A DNA stretch of 64,000 bases from Chanos chanos (taxonomy: Eukaryota; Chordata; Actinopteri; Gonorynchiformes; Chanidae), in the NCBI RefSeq assembly GCF_902362185.1, contig NC_044498.1, positions 36,493,036 to 36,557,035 on the forward strand, written 5' to 3'. The position numbers and the translations under genes were made by a program. Position 1 is the first letter of the stretch. Every line of letters begins with the position of its first letter. This document shows, in pieces, positions 15,194-29,100 of the stretch. The notes beneath the pieces were generated by a model, which searched no databases, was not told the origin of the DNA, and saw nothing but the letters and a program-made list of their open reading frames with translations.

Positions 15194-18100
15194 TGGAGCT
15201 GAATTCCCCTAAGATGCTGCATCCTGCTTGTGCCCGGCCATCTCTATGGGCCTACTAATAGAAACAAAAATCAAGTTAGAGAGGCTGCCAGAGAAAAAAA
15301 CAATAGGTGTTAACGCTTATCGCTTCAACTATCGCTGCGCAAATGTGACTTCATCCGATAGCCTTCCTTTTTGCAACACTATAATATTAAACTTCAAAGT
15401 AGTAATTCAAAACTCAGAAACGATCTTAATTGAGAAACAGAAAACACAAGATATGCAAAACAGATAGTTCTAACGCCAACACTGTGCATACATCGGCCAC
15501 TGTCGATCCAATAGCAGTAGAAACTTGAGCTGAGGATTCTTCCATCTGCACACAATGGAGGGAGAAGACAATAGAAGAATTCATTAGTAAGGATCTCAGC
15601 ACAACAGCAGTGAGGTGTGACTGATTGCCATGTGCAGTGCAGGAGATTGGGGATGTGAAGGGGACAAAGCTTTTAGTCTCTCACTCAGACATGGGGTACA
15701 CTACACTGTACCCAAACAGGTTTACCATGACCAGGTACGAGTCACAGAGCATGACTGGTTTGAGTTCTTTCAGACATCCATTGATGGTGTAATGTTAAAT
15801 AAACTACAGTTTTAACTTCACTACTTATTATGATATCAGGAATATGATCAAAAGTCCCCCAAAGTCTCCCAAAAATATTATGACATATGGCCATATAACG
15901 GACAATGCATTCATCTCAACATTTCTGTATCAAATTCCTCGGTTTGGAATAGAATGTGGCCAAACCAGTTTTGGGATGCTGCCTGCTGTGTGCATACAGG
16001 GCTTCAACTTTAGCTGGACAGAAACCTGTGAATGAAATACGGTTACCAAGGTAACCCAAGCCATGCTGGTGCTTTCATTCTTATTCAAGAAACCTCAGAA
16101 AGAATTTGAACTGAATCCATTACTCTAACTGCACTGCAGATGTATTTTTTTTTTTAAACATTTTCTCTTACTCAAATCTCAAGAGCCTCTGTTGTGAAGG
16201 GCTTTTGTCTCCATTATCAGTATCCTGCTTACTAGAATCTTAAACACATGGGCAAATTTCAAATTAGGAGGAATACTGTCTACTACCCATATGACTTTTT
16301 ATAATGCTACAAAAGTGAGAGAAAACACCGGCTAACAGGTGAATGTTTACCAACTACTCACGCATCTGACTTTGTCTAGTAGGTCAACAGTACTTAATAT
16401 TTGGTCCAGTGAAGGTCCTTCGTTAGCATGGACAGTATGTCGGTGCAACTTAATGTCCAGTGAATCTTTGCTTAGCATGGTCTCTGTTTCAGAACTGGCC
16501 TGAATTATAATGTGTTTGTGCGACAATATTTCTAGAAGAGGTGTGCAGTTAGAATAAAGCATTCATAAAGAGTAGTTTGTGGAGTACATCTCCTTAACCA
16601 GCATAAATACTGGCACCAGATATCAATACAATTGACAAAAAAAAGAGAACCCACAATTGCCTTTTGAGGTACTGCATTGCAGGAATGGCCAGGAAATCTT
16701 TTTTTTTTTTTTACCTCCATTTATGCACCAGAATAGCCTTACATGAACTGCCTTGCTTTCCAGGCTCGCATGCGCGCTAGGGCATAAGGGATCAACTGTC
16801 CGACTGGATCAGACCCTTGATCGAGAGAGATGGCAGCAGGAGTTAATGTGTGTAAAATGCACAATAGAGTAACCAGACACACAGCAAGCAGCGATACCCA
16901 CAGCCCTGGATAATAAACCACACAGGCCAATTACAGCTTCAGACAAGGGGGCAAAAGGAACAGACTAGCACTGCAGACCGCATTCAGTCAGAAAGAGAAA
17001 AAAAACCAAAAACCAGTAGGTGCTCATTAAAGGAAATGTTAAACAAACAAATAAATGAATTAAATAAATAAATAATCATACTTGACTTAGAATCAGATTT
17101 GGAGTTCTGGTCTAATTTGACTCTGGACTTAGTCCAAGAAACTAAGAAAGTGAGCTGAGCATATATCCTTTCTTTTAGTGAGAGCAGAGAGTGAACAGAG
17201 AGATTTCGTACCATTAAGTATATAAACATCTCTTAGTCGCTTGAATGGTTGACTAGGGAATGCTGAAATTCAACTAATGCTGTTTATTATTATAAAAGGT
17301 ATATTATTGGACTGAATTTAGGGGTATATGACAACTAAGTCTAAACTGGACTGTTATAATATTTAATAATCTGCTACCTACACTTTAAAATCAAATAGGT
17401 AAATTAAATTAAAAAGTGAACAGTCTCTATAAAAACTAAGATGAGAGTGCTTATTAAATGGCTTAATATCAGTAAAGGTCCTGAGACAGACAGAAGTGCA
17501 GCTGTGGGTCTGTACATACCTAACCACTGAACAAATGATTTCACCATAGAGATGATACTCTTTATGTCCCAGATGTAAGGGTACAGGTCGTAAAGAATGG
17601 TCCTGTTGGCGGAGTTGGAGAGTCTTGTGAACATCTGGATCACAGAGCAACACATCTCTTCGAACCGTTCTGCTCTTGATTGCCACTCGGTCACCTGAGG
17701 AAAAAAACCAACAATCACAGAGCCAGTTCAGCTTATGCTGTTCAACAACCTTTGTTTATATGTTAAACAGAAAGATAATGCTAGGCATAGAGTGCCTGGA
17801 AATATAAAATTGTCCCCCTACTGTTATGAGAAGAAGTGCCCATTCACACTGTGTATATATGTATGCATCTTTCTCATGGGTCTAAAAGCACCACCAACTG
17901 GAGAAGAGCATCACTGCACTTCCACCATTTTGTTTTTTTCCCCCCTCTTTCCTTTAATACACTCCAGCATGAGAAGAATCTGACTCTGACCTTCTCTGCA
18001 TCTTTGCTTTTGGAGTTTACGCTGACGACGCTGCTGTTGGCGCGGAGCCAGTTGAACTCTTTGAGCATCTGCACAGCTTTGGGCCCGTGCTCATAAGGCA

Positions 18101-20236
18101 GATAAAACAGCTCAGCCAGCAGTGTCAAGTCCTCCAGCGTCAGAGCCTCGGCGGTGTACAGAGGCTTCTCGTTCGGCCCTGGGATGTAGGTCTCCTTGTT
18201 GAGCTGCTCGTCGGTCTGCATGGGTGCAATGTCGCTGCCTGAGTCCTCCTGAATGGACATCTCAGGAGACTTTGACTCGGTCAAGCTCTCTTTGTCCGTG
18301 TCCATGGGCTTCAGTTCCTCCGTCATCTTGGCCTTGACAATCTCTGTGAGGATCTGGTTTACGTTCTTCGTGTCTTCTGTCTCATCTACTTTTTCAAGCA
18401 CCATCTCCATGGGCTCCTCCTCAGACTCCTTTTTCTCCACCTCCCCTGATTTGGCCAGCACAGGGGGCTCTTCGCCAATCGGCCCCTGGCTCATGATTGG
18501 CTGCTGGAAGACGGTGGTGACAGAAGTGGAGGAGCCCAGGCTAGGGGTGCCCACGGTTGTTACATCAACAGGAGAAGTCTTTGGCCCACTGTGAGACACC
18601 TGGCGACCTATCGAAAAGGAAATGAAAAAGAGAGATGTTAAAAAAAAGGACTACAGTACGATAAATGTGTATACAGTACAAAATCAAGCCATGATACTCA
18701 CTGTTGTACTGATGAGGCACCCCAAACTCTCCCAGCCATTCGGTAAGTGCAAGTTTCAGAGCCATTTGTGGGCTGTATAGCACATCTGTCTCCAGCTCCT
18801 CATCACTGCCCTCATTCTCCAGCTTGATCTGGATGGATACTGTGCTGTCTTCGCTGTCCGCTGGGAAACAAAGACAGTGGAAAGAAAACATCTTCATTAA
18901 CACCTTAAAAAGGGGCTAAGACAAAAACTTTAGGCAAGCACTGTCTCAATCTCATTCAGTAAGACACTTATGACTAAATAACCTTACTAAATTCAAAGGC
19001 CTCTCAAGTGGCTCTAAGACCCAATTTAACTCCAAGCCAATTATGAAATGGCCCTCATTGCTCGCCCAAACTACGAATTGAAGATATTGGTATGAATCAG
19101 ACAAGAACAATTCAAACAAACACAAGCCAACAATGCAAAAGATGACAAGAAAGCTAGAACTGGAAGCCACAACAGCAGTCTATACTTGGGTTTATGTACT
19201 TACTCATCACCACGTCTTTCCTCACTCCATTCATGTTTGACTTGTACCACGTGGCTAACGTGTGAATGGCCACAAAGTTGGACTCAAATTCACAGTTGGG
19301 GTTGGTGAGCACCCCCCTGAGACGGGGTATGAGCTCTGTGGACCTGCCCTTATATGGTCCCAAGAAAAGCCTTTTCTGATCGTAGTCATTGGCATGAATA
19401 TTGTCCCAAATGACTGGAGCTCTTCTTAGAATCTTTGAAACCTCTTCAATAGATTCAACTGTTATGTCTTTAGAAACTACTTTTGGACCTGAAAAAAAGA
19501 AAGACATGTTTAATACTTTTAACCCATTTTCTGCACGTTCTCACTTTTTTCAAATGTCTGGTAGCGCTCATTCCACAAAACTCATAGTTCTTCTTCAGAA
19601 ACGTACCTGTCCACAATACTTCAATACCTGGCAGAAGCTTCTCACCGATTGTGCGCAGGTAAGGGGACTGAGACACATTTGGGTAACAAAATGTTCCACA
19701 ATATTCTGTTTAAAAAGAAGTAATGAGTATTTACACATATCATTTATATACTGATGTGTATATGTATAAAGACCAAATTCATTTGGTAAAATAACTCAAT
19801 ATGTTTTTACCTGTGGGGCAAAATAAAAACGTTTCAGGCTCTCCCAGATACTGGAATATCTCATTGGTGACTGACACTTGAGCGTGTGCAAAGGAGCTGA
19901 AAACCTCCTTATCAGCTGGACACATGTTGTGATCAATATCATCAAACAGTAGCGCAAAGGACTTGCAGCCAAAGTGAGAGACCTACAAGAGAGAGAACAT
20001 GTGGCATTCCCAAAACAAACAAAAGCAAAAGCAAATATGATGGTACAAATATGCAAAACTATGTGGCTATCTTACCTGGTCCAGCTTCCTTTTCAGGGTT
20101 GATACTTCTTTCTGGTTAGAAAATGTGATATCCAGCCCAGGGGAGATGGCATAAATGAACTCAATGCCATGCTCTTTTGCAGCGCTGATCAGAATCATAA
20201 GTTGCTCTTTGGAACAGTGAGAAACAGATGAGTTAG

Positions 20237-20293
<57 letters not shown>

Positions 20294-21391
20294 TTTTAAT
20301 CTAAGAGATATGCAAATCACAATCAACTTAATAATTTGTCACTGATGCTTATTAAGGCTGTCTATTCAGGAAAGCACACTCACTTGGAACACAGAATGTG
20401 ATGAAGGAAAAAAAATAATCACCTGCTTCTTCAACTGAGTACATCTCTCTCCAAAACATTCTGTGTTTATAGTCATCCTTCGGTGCATACAGATAAGTGT
20501 TTAATCCCCATTTCTGCTGTCTGAAAAACATCAAATCCAAACTGGTAATACTATGCAAAACCACAAAGTTACAGTTACCAATAATGATATATTTTATACA
20601 GATTACATCAACAGTCCACAACTCAGTACAGATGGTTAACTTGAGGTGAAAATTCCAATACCTTCTGAAAAGTTCTTTTCTTTGTTCCATCGTCCATGGT
20701 CGGCCATAAAAGCCTGTTCCAAACAAGAGAGAGCACTCCATTTGAACTTACACAGCACAAATTCCAGCGCCGCCAGACATACGTGACGCGCCATATATTT
20801 AGGTCAAAAATGTACTACTATAAAATTCTTTAACTATATTATTTGGTTCAGTTAATGTGCAAATTATATTGATTCTTCAGTGACAATTCAGAATTTACAG
20901 GTATAAATCCTTAAAAAGCGCGTCCTTAAAAACGAGAAAGTAGGTCATTTCCGTAGCTAACGCTAAATGAGTCGGTCCACGTAACCAAGGCGTAGCGTAC
21001 CCAATTCCAAATATCATCCTAATTCTAATTAATTTCACAATGCATTTAGGGTATTTTATCACAAGTTCAATGGGGAACCCTAGACACTACAACTCACTAA
21101 CAATTTGGCCAGTTTTAAAATGGTGCATTATGGTGAGAATTATTTTAACACATAGTTAATATAAATTACTCAAAATATAAAATACAATTACGACAAGGTT
21201 TGTTCAAGTCAACACATTTGCTTACCTTCAACTACACCGCTAATAAATTTTCTCCGTCCAGTTCTCTCGATCTCGACAGTCGGCTCCTCAACTGAACCAG
21301 GAGCTTCGACACAAGGATCCGTTGATCCTGGACTAAGACTCGGTTCGCTCTCTGACTGGGATGACTCTATCGTTTTGTCTTTCTGGACCAT
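11032..21391 (-). CDS. oga: OGA, protein O-GlcNAcase (GH84 hydrolase with pseudo-HAT domain)
   Basis: OGA removes O-linked GlcNAc from Ser/Thr of nuclear and cytosolic proteins. Sixteen coding exons on the minus strand: 21226-21391, 20662-20713, 20423-20520, 20076-20206, 19811-19982, 19607-19705, 19204-19488, 18702-18860, 17991-18607, 17520-17694, 13941-14026, 12732-12836, 12307-12398, 11926-12118, 11605-11764 and 11032-11168. They total 2,727 bases, 908 aa plus stop, against 916 in human, and every phase matches. The GH84 domain spans about 50-350, with the catalytic pair in FDDID at Asp163-Asp164. A low-complexity acidic linker covers about 390-540, the helical stalk about 540-690 (including MFTRLSN and WDIKSI), and the C-terminal acetyltransferase-like domain about 700-908, ending MGRSL. 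The 86-bp exon 11 ([13 protein letters not shown]...) lies alone in a large intron. The gene looks fully intact. Confidence 0.97.
13079..13102. repeat. poly-T tract in OGA intron 11
   Basis: A run of about 24 T followed by AAAA. It could be the tail of an old retroposed copy on the minus strand, but no body is recognisable next to it. Confidence 0.7.
15154..15189. repeat. (GA)n microsatellite in OGA intron 10
   Basis: About 17 GA units lie within the large intron between the exons at 17520-17694 and 13941-14026. That intron (14027-17519) shows no other gene or recognised element. Confidence 0.9.
20241..20290. repeat. (AT)n microsatellite in the 216-bp OGA intron 3
   Basis: About 25 AT units fill a quarter of the short intron 20207-20422. 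The tract begins about 35 bases upstream of the exon 4 acceptor, in the zone where a branch point would be expected. Confidence 0.9.
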
Positions 21392-21910
21392 TTTCGGGCT
21401 TTGAATTTCACTCCCAGATCCAATGCAAATATTTCGTTTTCGTATGAAATCGGATCCTACGCTCGGTAACCTAACCAGGTCAGTAGGCCATCACCCCTTT
21501 GTACGCAGAGGAGTATGAAAAGATTGCCTACCTTTATGACAGTGGCTCTCAAATACAGCGATAGGAAATTCCGATATTGTAAATGAAATAAATTAAACGA
21601 TTAAAGATTGCTTACTAATTCGGCCAGCGTTGTCAAGCTTGGCACAAAATGGTTTGAGTTATCCTCCGAGGAAAGAAGCTAGTATTAGCTAGCTTTTTCC
21701 TTAGCAGATTTGCCGTCACTGTGCAAACTAAATCACATACTGTCTCAAATAGCAAATTAAACAAAACATTTATCGTCGTCACACCTAAGAAAAAGAAAAG
21801 TTAACCTCAAATATACCGTGTTTCTTTAAACAATATTCTAATATGTATTTTTCCTCTGCGTTGCGATGTACACTTCAGCTCAATTTTCTCCAACCTTCTT
21901 CCTGTTTACA
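21392..21910 (-). promoter_or_regulatory. OGA 5' UTR and promoter region
   Basis: Upstream of the OGA start codon there is no TATA box. At 21888-21906 a 19-mer reads CTCCAACCTTCTTCCTGTT; read on the gene strand it holds an ETS-like core, CAGGAAG. The identical 19-mer occurs in the PPRC1 promoter at 33508-33526. Assigned by position. Confidence 0.45.
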
Positions 21911-22825
21911 CCTACTGCGCAGACTCAAAAAACTAGTTCAGACCAGTCACAGCCGGCTATAGTCCCAGAAAACAAGCGCTTATGACAAATTACTGAGCAA
22001 CAGTAAATCTGTACGGAAGCTCACAGAGCCCATTAAAGCAAATATTTTAATAAACCAGCTAAGTCAGGAGAACGGTTTATTTTGTAGCAATCTGACCCCC
22101 CCCCATTAACTGAGAGGAGAGATAGAGTTAAGCATCCATGTTGCAGCAGTTCTTGGGTCACTTGAGTTCAAGGGATATTACACTAAAGTGCTAATGTGAA
22201 CTACTCGCACGAAGACTGGTTACAGTCTTTCAGGAGACAAAACATGATTCTGACAGGTCTAAGATACGTCAGTTTGGTAATACAATCACTGTTGCGTGGC
22301 ATCTAATTTATCATTTGCTATCTCAACGTTAAAGAAAAGCCCAGTTTGACTTGAAAAGAACTAGTTCAACTTACAAGAGACAGTCCTACTATTTATTATA
22401 TGAATTGTTTATGTTGTTAAAAAAGGAATATAGTGAAAGCTGCAAGGGCAAAATTAAATTGAGTACCGTCTAGTTATTTAATAAGAAAAATGGTTATTTC
22501 ATAAGAAAAAAAATGGAATAGTCCCACTGTTTTACTGACCTATTCACATGTTTATTTTACTGATTGTTAGTTTCTCATAAAAAAAAGTTTTTGATTGACT
22601 TCAATAGCTATTCACTGTTACTTATCTGAAATTCATAAATCAAGGCATATCATCAGTATAATCACATAATAGTGAATCAGTGCACCTTCAGTAGTCACTG
22701 AGTAGTTTTAAAGCATCAAGTAGACTGGATAAGCAACAGACTCTCCATCAATGTTTGGGGTACCTATTAATACATATATAATATATGCTATAAAAACACA
22801 CGTACCACAATATTTGTTTTCATAG
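21911..22825. other. OGA-PPRC1 intergenic region
   Basis: No exon or RNA gene is visible. It is AT-rich with several short A runs. A C run lies at 22097-22105. Confidence 0.55.
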
Positions 22826-23197
22826 TTTATTTGGGTTGAAGTACAACCTTAGCAATGTAAACCATTACTCTCCCAAACACTGAACATCCATACAGCTTTA
22901 ATTCCCATTTCTTAAAATGCATTCCACATTTTTCAAGTTGATTAAACATTTAAATAGATTTCTTTAAAAAATTCATATTTCCTCACATGGTTTCAGTTTC
23001 ATTCATTTATCTTTTTTAAATATTTTATGTTTTCGTACAAATCTTCACTTCAATAGAAGGCATAAGCTTTCAGAAACAAAAATAAAAGAGAAAACAACCA
23101 AACTGACAAACACTGAAAGGCAGCACTGAGGGTGTAGTTCAGCCAGTGGCTTGAGGTAATGCATTTACTCCCTTCTAAATGGCCTGGCCTCTCATCG
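22826..23197 (-). other. PPRC1 3' untranslated region
   Basis: This extends from the PPRC1 stop codon (23198-23200) to an AATAAA signal on the minus strand (tttatt at 22826-22831), about 370 bases. Confidence 0.6.
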
Positions 23198-26100
23198 TTA
23201 CCTTTTCAGGCTCTTCTGGGCCTGCTTGAGTAAAGTGTCAAAGTCTAGTGCATCAAATTTGCTTTTTGCAGGTGCTGGGTCACAATCCCGATTTGAGTCT
23301 GCAAGAAGCACAGATGGAATCGTGAGCGGACAGATTTTGTAGGATTCAATAAAACTGTAAGAGGAGAATTAAGAGGGGTGAAAAACAACGGCAAAGAGTT
23401 GGTCTTACCAAGATCAGCATAACCAGTCTTGCAGAACTGCCTTCTGCCTCCAAAGCAGAGGTCAAAGGGGAGTTCGTTAGGTTGCCGGAGTTTCCAGCCA
23501 TTCTCAATGGCTGAAAAGGCGTCCTTCGTTTCATAGTATGTGACAAACCCATAGTTGTCTCTGCAATGGTTGAGAGGATCTTGGATTAGTGGAAAAGCTG
23601 AGTGGGGGGGTCGGTCAGAATCTCTCCTACATTCAGAATGACATGACAAATAATCACTCACCCGTGTTCTCTAAAGTGCAGAGTGCACTCCTCAATTTCT
23701 CCAAACAACGAGAAGCGCTCCTTTAGCTCCTTCCGAGTCATCCCTCCACGAATTCGTCCAATGTAAACTACTCGGCGCTCCTCCTAAAAATAATGGAGAT
23801 TAATCTGTTGTCTGCAACTGGATATATTAATGAGGATCTGTTAAATATCTTAAGTAAAACAAGTGTTTATAATATAATTATTGCTATTATTATGCTACTA
23901 TTATTATAATTATTCTTAGTAGTAGCAGTAGTAGTAGATATTACTATATTATTATTATTATGTAGTATTGAGACAACCACTGTAGCCACTTAAAATCTTT
24001 CATATTTTTACAATGTAACACATTATAAAAATATGAAAACAATCAGTGGTTTCTTACACTGTCCAGGGAAAGTTACTGCACTGGCAATGTCAGGTTGTAA
24101 CAACCAGCTACCACAGTGATCATTTACTGTACCATACCTTAGCCACATAGCTAAGTACCATATCATCATGAAGATTAAAGCAGTTTGGTTTTTTGGTTTT
24201 GCATTGTAAATACTGCTATTGCAAGGCAGCCATTAAGTGGTAAGAGAAACAGTCAATAAACAGTACACTATGTTCAATTCCTGAGCATAAGAGGTCTCTG
24301 TTAACATAACTCTGAAGTCTAAGGCAGAAACAATTCAAGTTACTTTGTACTCACTATTGCTTTCTCTTTTCGTCTTCTTACATCTTCATTGTGATCTCTT
24401 GAAAAATGGTGACTGGTTCTCCGGTCGGGGCTGTAGGAAAACAGGGAAATTTATTCATTTATATGTAACCAGTAGGATGCATTGAACCTCTGTGACAATA
24501 ATAATACATATATGAGGACATATATGAGGAATAACGTCTTACCTGCAATGGTTTTTCCAGCGCTGTGAATGGTGATTCTGAGGAGAGCGTGAACGGGATC
24601 GACTCCAAGACCCAGAACGAGAACTGGAGTAGGAAAACCGGCGTCGGCGGGGTGGAGAGTGGGAACGGGAACGGGAACAGGAACGGGAGCGAGAACGGGG
24701 AGAGTGACGATGAGCTGGAGCTGCCTGAGTGATGGGATCTGTACCTGTGGGTCAGAGTTAAATTTACGCTCATGAACCTCGAGAGTTACCCTCCATTATC
24801 TGAACAACTGGCAGTTAATGTAGCCGTAATATTGTCATTCTGTAAATTCTCAACGTTTCTGATATTTTTGTGATATTTGTGATGTTTTCCCTGTTAGATG
24901 CAGGGCTATCACTGGGGACCTTTAGAGGGCAGGTGGAGTGTTGAAAAACTGCTTGGGACATTGCTCAAAATAAATGCTTTAAAGCGTGTGAGGGAGTTAG
25001 CTGTTTAAACCCACTGCAAACAAAACCCTTCTACGAGGGAAAATTTCCATCAAAGACAAAATCTTACCTCTTCCTGGTTGGTGACCGAGACCCGTAGGAA
25101 GACTCGGATCCAGATTCAGAGCAGCTGGAGTCAGAGCTGGTTTTTCGTGGCCTGTATCGCTTCCTTGCACGGCCTCTCTCTCGTTCGTATGGGCTGGGAG
25201 AACGCTCTGAATATCTCGGTGACCTTGGCTGTCCATGGCTGCTGCTCTCTGACTTCTCAGACTCTAGCCGGTTAGGTGAAGCATCGGGTGTCTCCAGGAC
25301 AGAACTGCTGAACTCCTCTTTCTCCAGACCGCCATCTATTTTATAACCTTTGGGAATTTTGGGGTGGCAAGCAGCTGGGGTCAGGCTCTGTGGCGGAGTC
25401 TGTTTGGGCAGCTCGATGGTCTTAATGTTGATGCTGGGCTGCTGTTTGACGTTCCAGCGGTTGCCGAGTTCCTTGGGAGGAAGCTCCTTGGGAGGGAGGC
25501 AGTAGTCATGATCTAAAGAGAAGGGCTGAATCTGCTTGGCAGGAGTCTGCAGCCTGTTGCGCAGCCGGCTGGAGGGTAGGGGACGGGCTTCTATCTGAAT
25601 GGCCTTAGAGGGAGTTACTCTGGGTCCCTCAGACATCTTAGTTTTGCCTAGCAACGCCACTGGTGCCAGGGGCTTCCACATCTGGTGAGGGGGCGTGGCA
25701 GGGGGAGAGAGACCTGTGAAACACAGAGGAGTGTTTGGAACTGCAGCATTTTATTCCATCATCAGTTTAAACGTTTATTTTGGATTTGTAAAACAATCCA
25801 AGTAATGTCAAATTGAGGTATGGATGGATTAAATGACCAGATTTCGCTTGTAAAAACATTAAAAGTTATGCATTCAGCCTTAGGTTTAGATATTGATGAG
25901 TGAGGACCTCATTAGTCATTTGTTTAGCAGAGCAACCATAATTCAGCACTTTGGCCACTCAAGCTACACACACTTACCTGCAGTGCTACCCAGGTCATGG
26001 ATTCGGGCAAGCTCCAGAGCCTTATGTTCAGCCAGGGGCTCAGCACTGTAAATCATAAAATGCATACACAAACCATGGCATAAATTAAGTTCAGTCTAAC

Positions 26101-29100
26101 TGGTCAAAAATGATTAAATACACTAACTCATCCTCTGTCTAGTAAAACAGAGAAAATCTGAGTAAAGCCATGGGTGAAACACAGGTTTGATAGATACTTT
26201 TGTTCCATCAAAAGACAAAACAAGAGCACCCAGCGATTGAAATGACTAGCCACCGATCCCATAGCCATGAGTGTGGGCTCTGTGGTACTCGGCAGGTCTT
26301 GGTGAAAATGAAACACACACCACGATGGTGGGGGTTCAGTATGAGAGCAGCACAGAAGCTGTAGGGTAACTCCCCATTTTGTATCCCTGTTACTCACCAT
26401 GAGTTTCCTACAGCAGCTGCTCTACCACAGACCTCCGGCTTACTCGGCTCCTTTTTGGCTGAAAAGCAAAGCAAATACACAAGTGAATGACTGGAAATAA
26501 AGTGTATGGGTGAGTTAGCGGAGAGGAATGCTTTGTGTGATTGAGGAAGTGTGAGTAATGCATTATGACCCAGAAATGGATAATGGGCCATGCATAACCT
26601 GCAGAACCCACTCAATGCAACACCTAGTTACACTGCACTGACACAGAAAGGTACACTTAACGCTGTGTTAACACTCAGTGCCATTACATGGAGGATTCTA
26701 GGATGCTTATATATGAGAGAGAGGGTGCAAAATAGATGCATTCAAATTAAACCAAATGAACAGGATGCCAGTCACACCCTGTCATTGCTCACAACCCAGT
26801 AATATCAGGCCAGACATGAATCAGAGCCTGTGGTGCTGCCGCCACACACACAGCCAGGCCTCGCAAGTGTCAGCGCATCCGCTCAGACAATGCCAGCATA
26901 CAGCAAGTTAAAATGGATTTGCGGACGGAGCAGAATTCCATCAGCTCAATGAGCATGATCGCACGGCAGCTGTTCCAGCCACATGGCGGTCTTAAAAAGG
27001 ATGGAGTCCCTCCTCACTGCCACCCGGACACTCTTAAAGAGCTGTCACATACAACAGAAACTTACAAAAAGAGAGACTCTTAGCTGAACGCACTGTAGTC
27101 GCTATTCTTACGATTTTCAAATTTATGTTAGGTTGATTCGACATTGTATCCCCAAAATGTTGAATAAGGGATGAAAAAAAAAAAAAGTACAAATAATAGA
27201 CTTATCGGAACACAGTGCTATTTATTACAAGTGAAATCGTCCTAGTTCCCAGCAAAGACAATAACTGTGTCACTTAAAGTGTGAGGTTTCAAGCTTTGTA
27301 GTTAGAGCGTAGTGAGGTTTTAAGGTTTTCCACCAGGTCTGCCTTGTGGGGAGCAATTCTACTGCTGTATATCTCTTCCATCTTCCTAAACAGTTAAAAT
27401 GTAAGTACTCCTCTCAGCTGCATACAGAACAACATTTGAGACCACAAAACACAATGCGATATGTTATGTGCATTTTTGATCCATTGTTCTACAGACTGCA
27501 TTTGTTTAACATGTAAGCATGCGCTCTATGTAGAAGTCACTAACAAATTATTGGCTATGCCTCTGCCTCCACTTTCACTTTTAAACACTCACTTTCTAAG
27601 AAAAACAAACCATAATGATACGTGCTTTGGAGGATCATAAAGCTAAAAACTCCTCCTACCAGAGAATAAACGTGTATGTCCTCCAATGAGACAGCTAAAG
27701 TGGGCGTCTATATAGCACTCCCTATCTATCAGAGATAACTCTGGTCAATAATTTTAAGACATTAAGAGATAAAGAGTAGAAATGAAGGACTCTGTCCCTT
27801 TAACTTATGCTACCTAATCTTGACATCACAGATATACAGTATGTTGATGCTCATATGCAGCAGTCAGAAGCCACTCCCTTGAAGAGATCTTGAAATTAAG
27901 TTCATAGTTTGGGGGGCTCATTGGTAGAGAGACTACATGCTCAGGGATCTAACCCACAACCCAGCAGTTACTAGGCCTTTTCCCTTTTTACCACCAGTCA
28001 CACTAGGTCAACAGCTGGGCCAGCACTGAAGTAGGCACCTAGTCTGGAGGGAGAATTTCTCAGTGATAACTCTGCAATGCTAAACAGGACTTCCATGTAA
28101 TACATATTTAGTCTAATGCAAGCTCTTGAACTCAAAGACTCCACTGCTGTTGAATGATACTTCCTACATAGGTGAAAGATCAGCTCACGACCCCCTAACA
28201 GCATCACTTACCCTGGTTCTCTTCAAACTGCTCCAGCAAACTGGTGAGATCAGATGCTTCAATACCTAATGCAGAAACATCAAAACAGAACACAATCAAC
28301 TTAAAGATACCTACGGTTATCATTTTTACTTTTAGCCACTTATCAAAGGTCATGTACCTAGCATGATTACAGGTTCAGTTTTATTTGCATGCAAAAACAA
28401 AGGCACAGCAGAGAGCTCAACTGCACAGACATCAAAGCACTGCTGCTCACCAATTTCACTAGTGAAGGACTGGATCAGCTCTTCTGTATTCTTCAAATTA
28501 GGTGGTGTCACTGCTGGAGCCATGTTTATTGGCTCCACCCGATCGACAGGCCGTGCAAGTTGGCACTGAGCTGACAGGAAAGGCTGTGCAACAATTGGTG
28601 CAACTTTACTTGGTGTAAATCCAGTTAACCGTTTAGTAAGTGTTGGTTGAGTGCATTTAACTTCTTCAGGCACAGTGGTGGTCACAGCCTCAACAGGTTC
28701 AACTGATTCTGAGAGAGGGGTAGCAGCAGTAAGGGGCTGGACCCCTGCAGTGGTTCTTGGGGTGATTTCGGGCTGGACTTGATTAGTGATGTCCTGGTCA
28801 AAAGGCAGGTTTCCTCTGACTACTGGGTCAGCAACAGAGGTTTGTGGCAGATGCTGCTCCGCACTCGTATTTTGGGCAGCATCAGTCACAGTGGCATCTG
28901 GTAACGATCCAGATCCTATAGTGTGCATCTGTCTAGCAGCTTGAGGCTGAGAAGGAATGTCACCGTTAACAGAATTCTGTGGCACAACAGGGCTGGGGAC
29001 AGGTTGTTCTTCTGCTGAAGAACATGTAGAAGAGCTAGAGACCACCTGCTTTAAAGATGTAGTCTTTTTCGTGGTGACTACCATAGTTGCTGGTGGAACA

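Noticed and set aside
18253-18594. 113-codon plus-strand frame
   Set aside because: Antisense shadow of OGA exon 9.
24459-24773. 104-codon minus-strand frame rich in Pro/Phe/Leu
   Set aside because: Covers PPRC1 exon 10, but only its first part matches the expected RS-rich protein. The PFSLPFLF stretch is an out-of-frame reading of Ser-Arg codons.
27915-27985. tRNA-like GGCTCATTGGTAGAG segment in PPRC1 intron 6
   Set aside because: Only the first 15 bases look tRNA-like. No B-box and no stem pairing.
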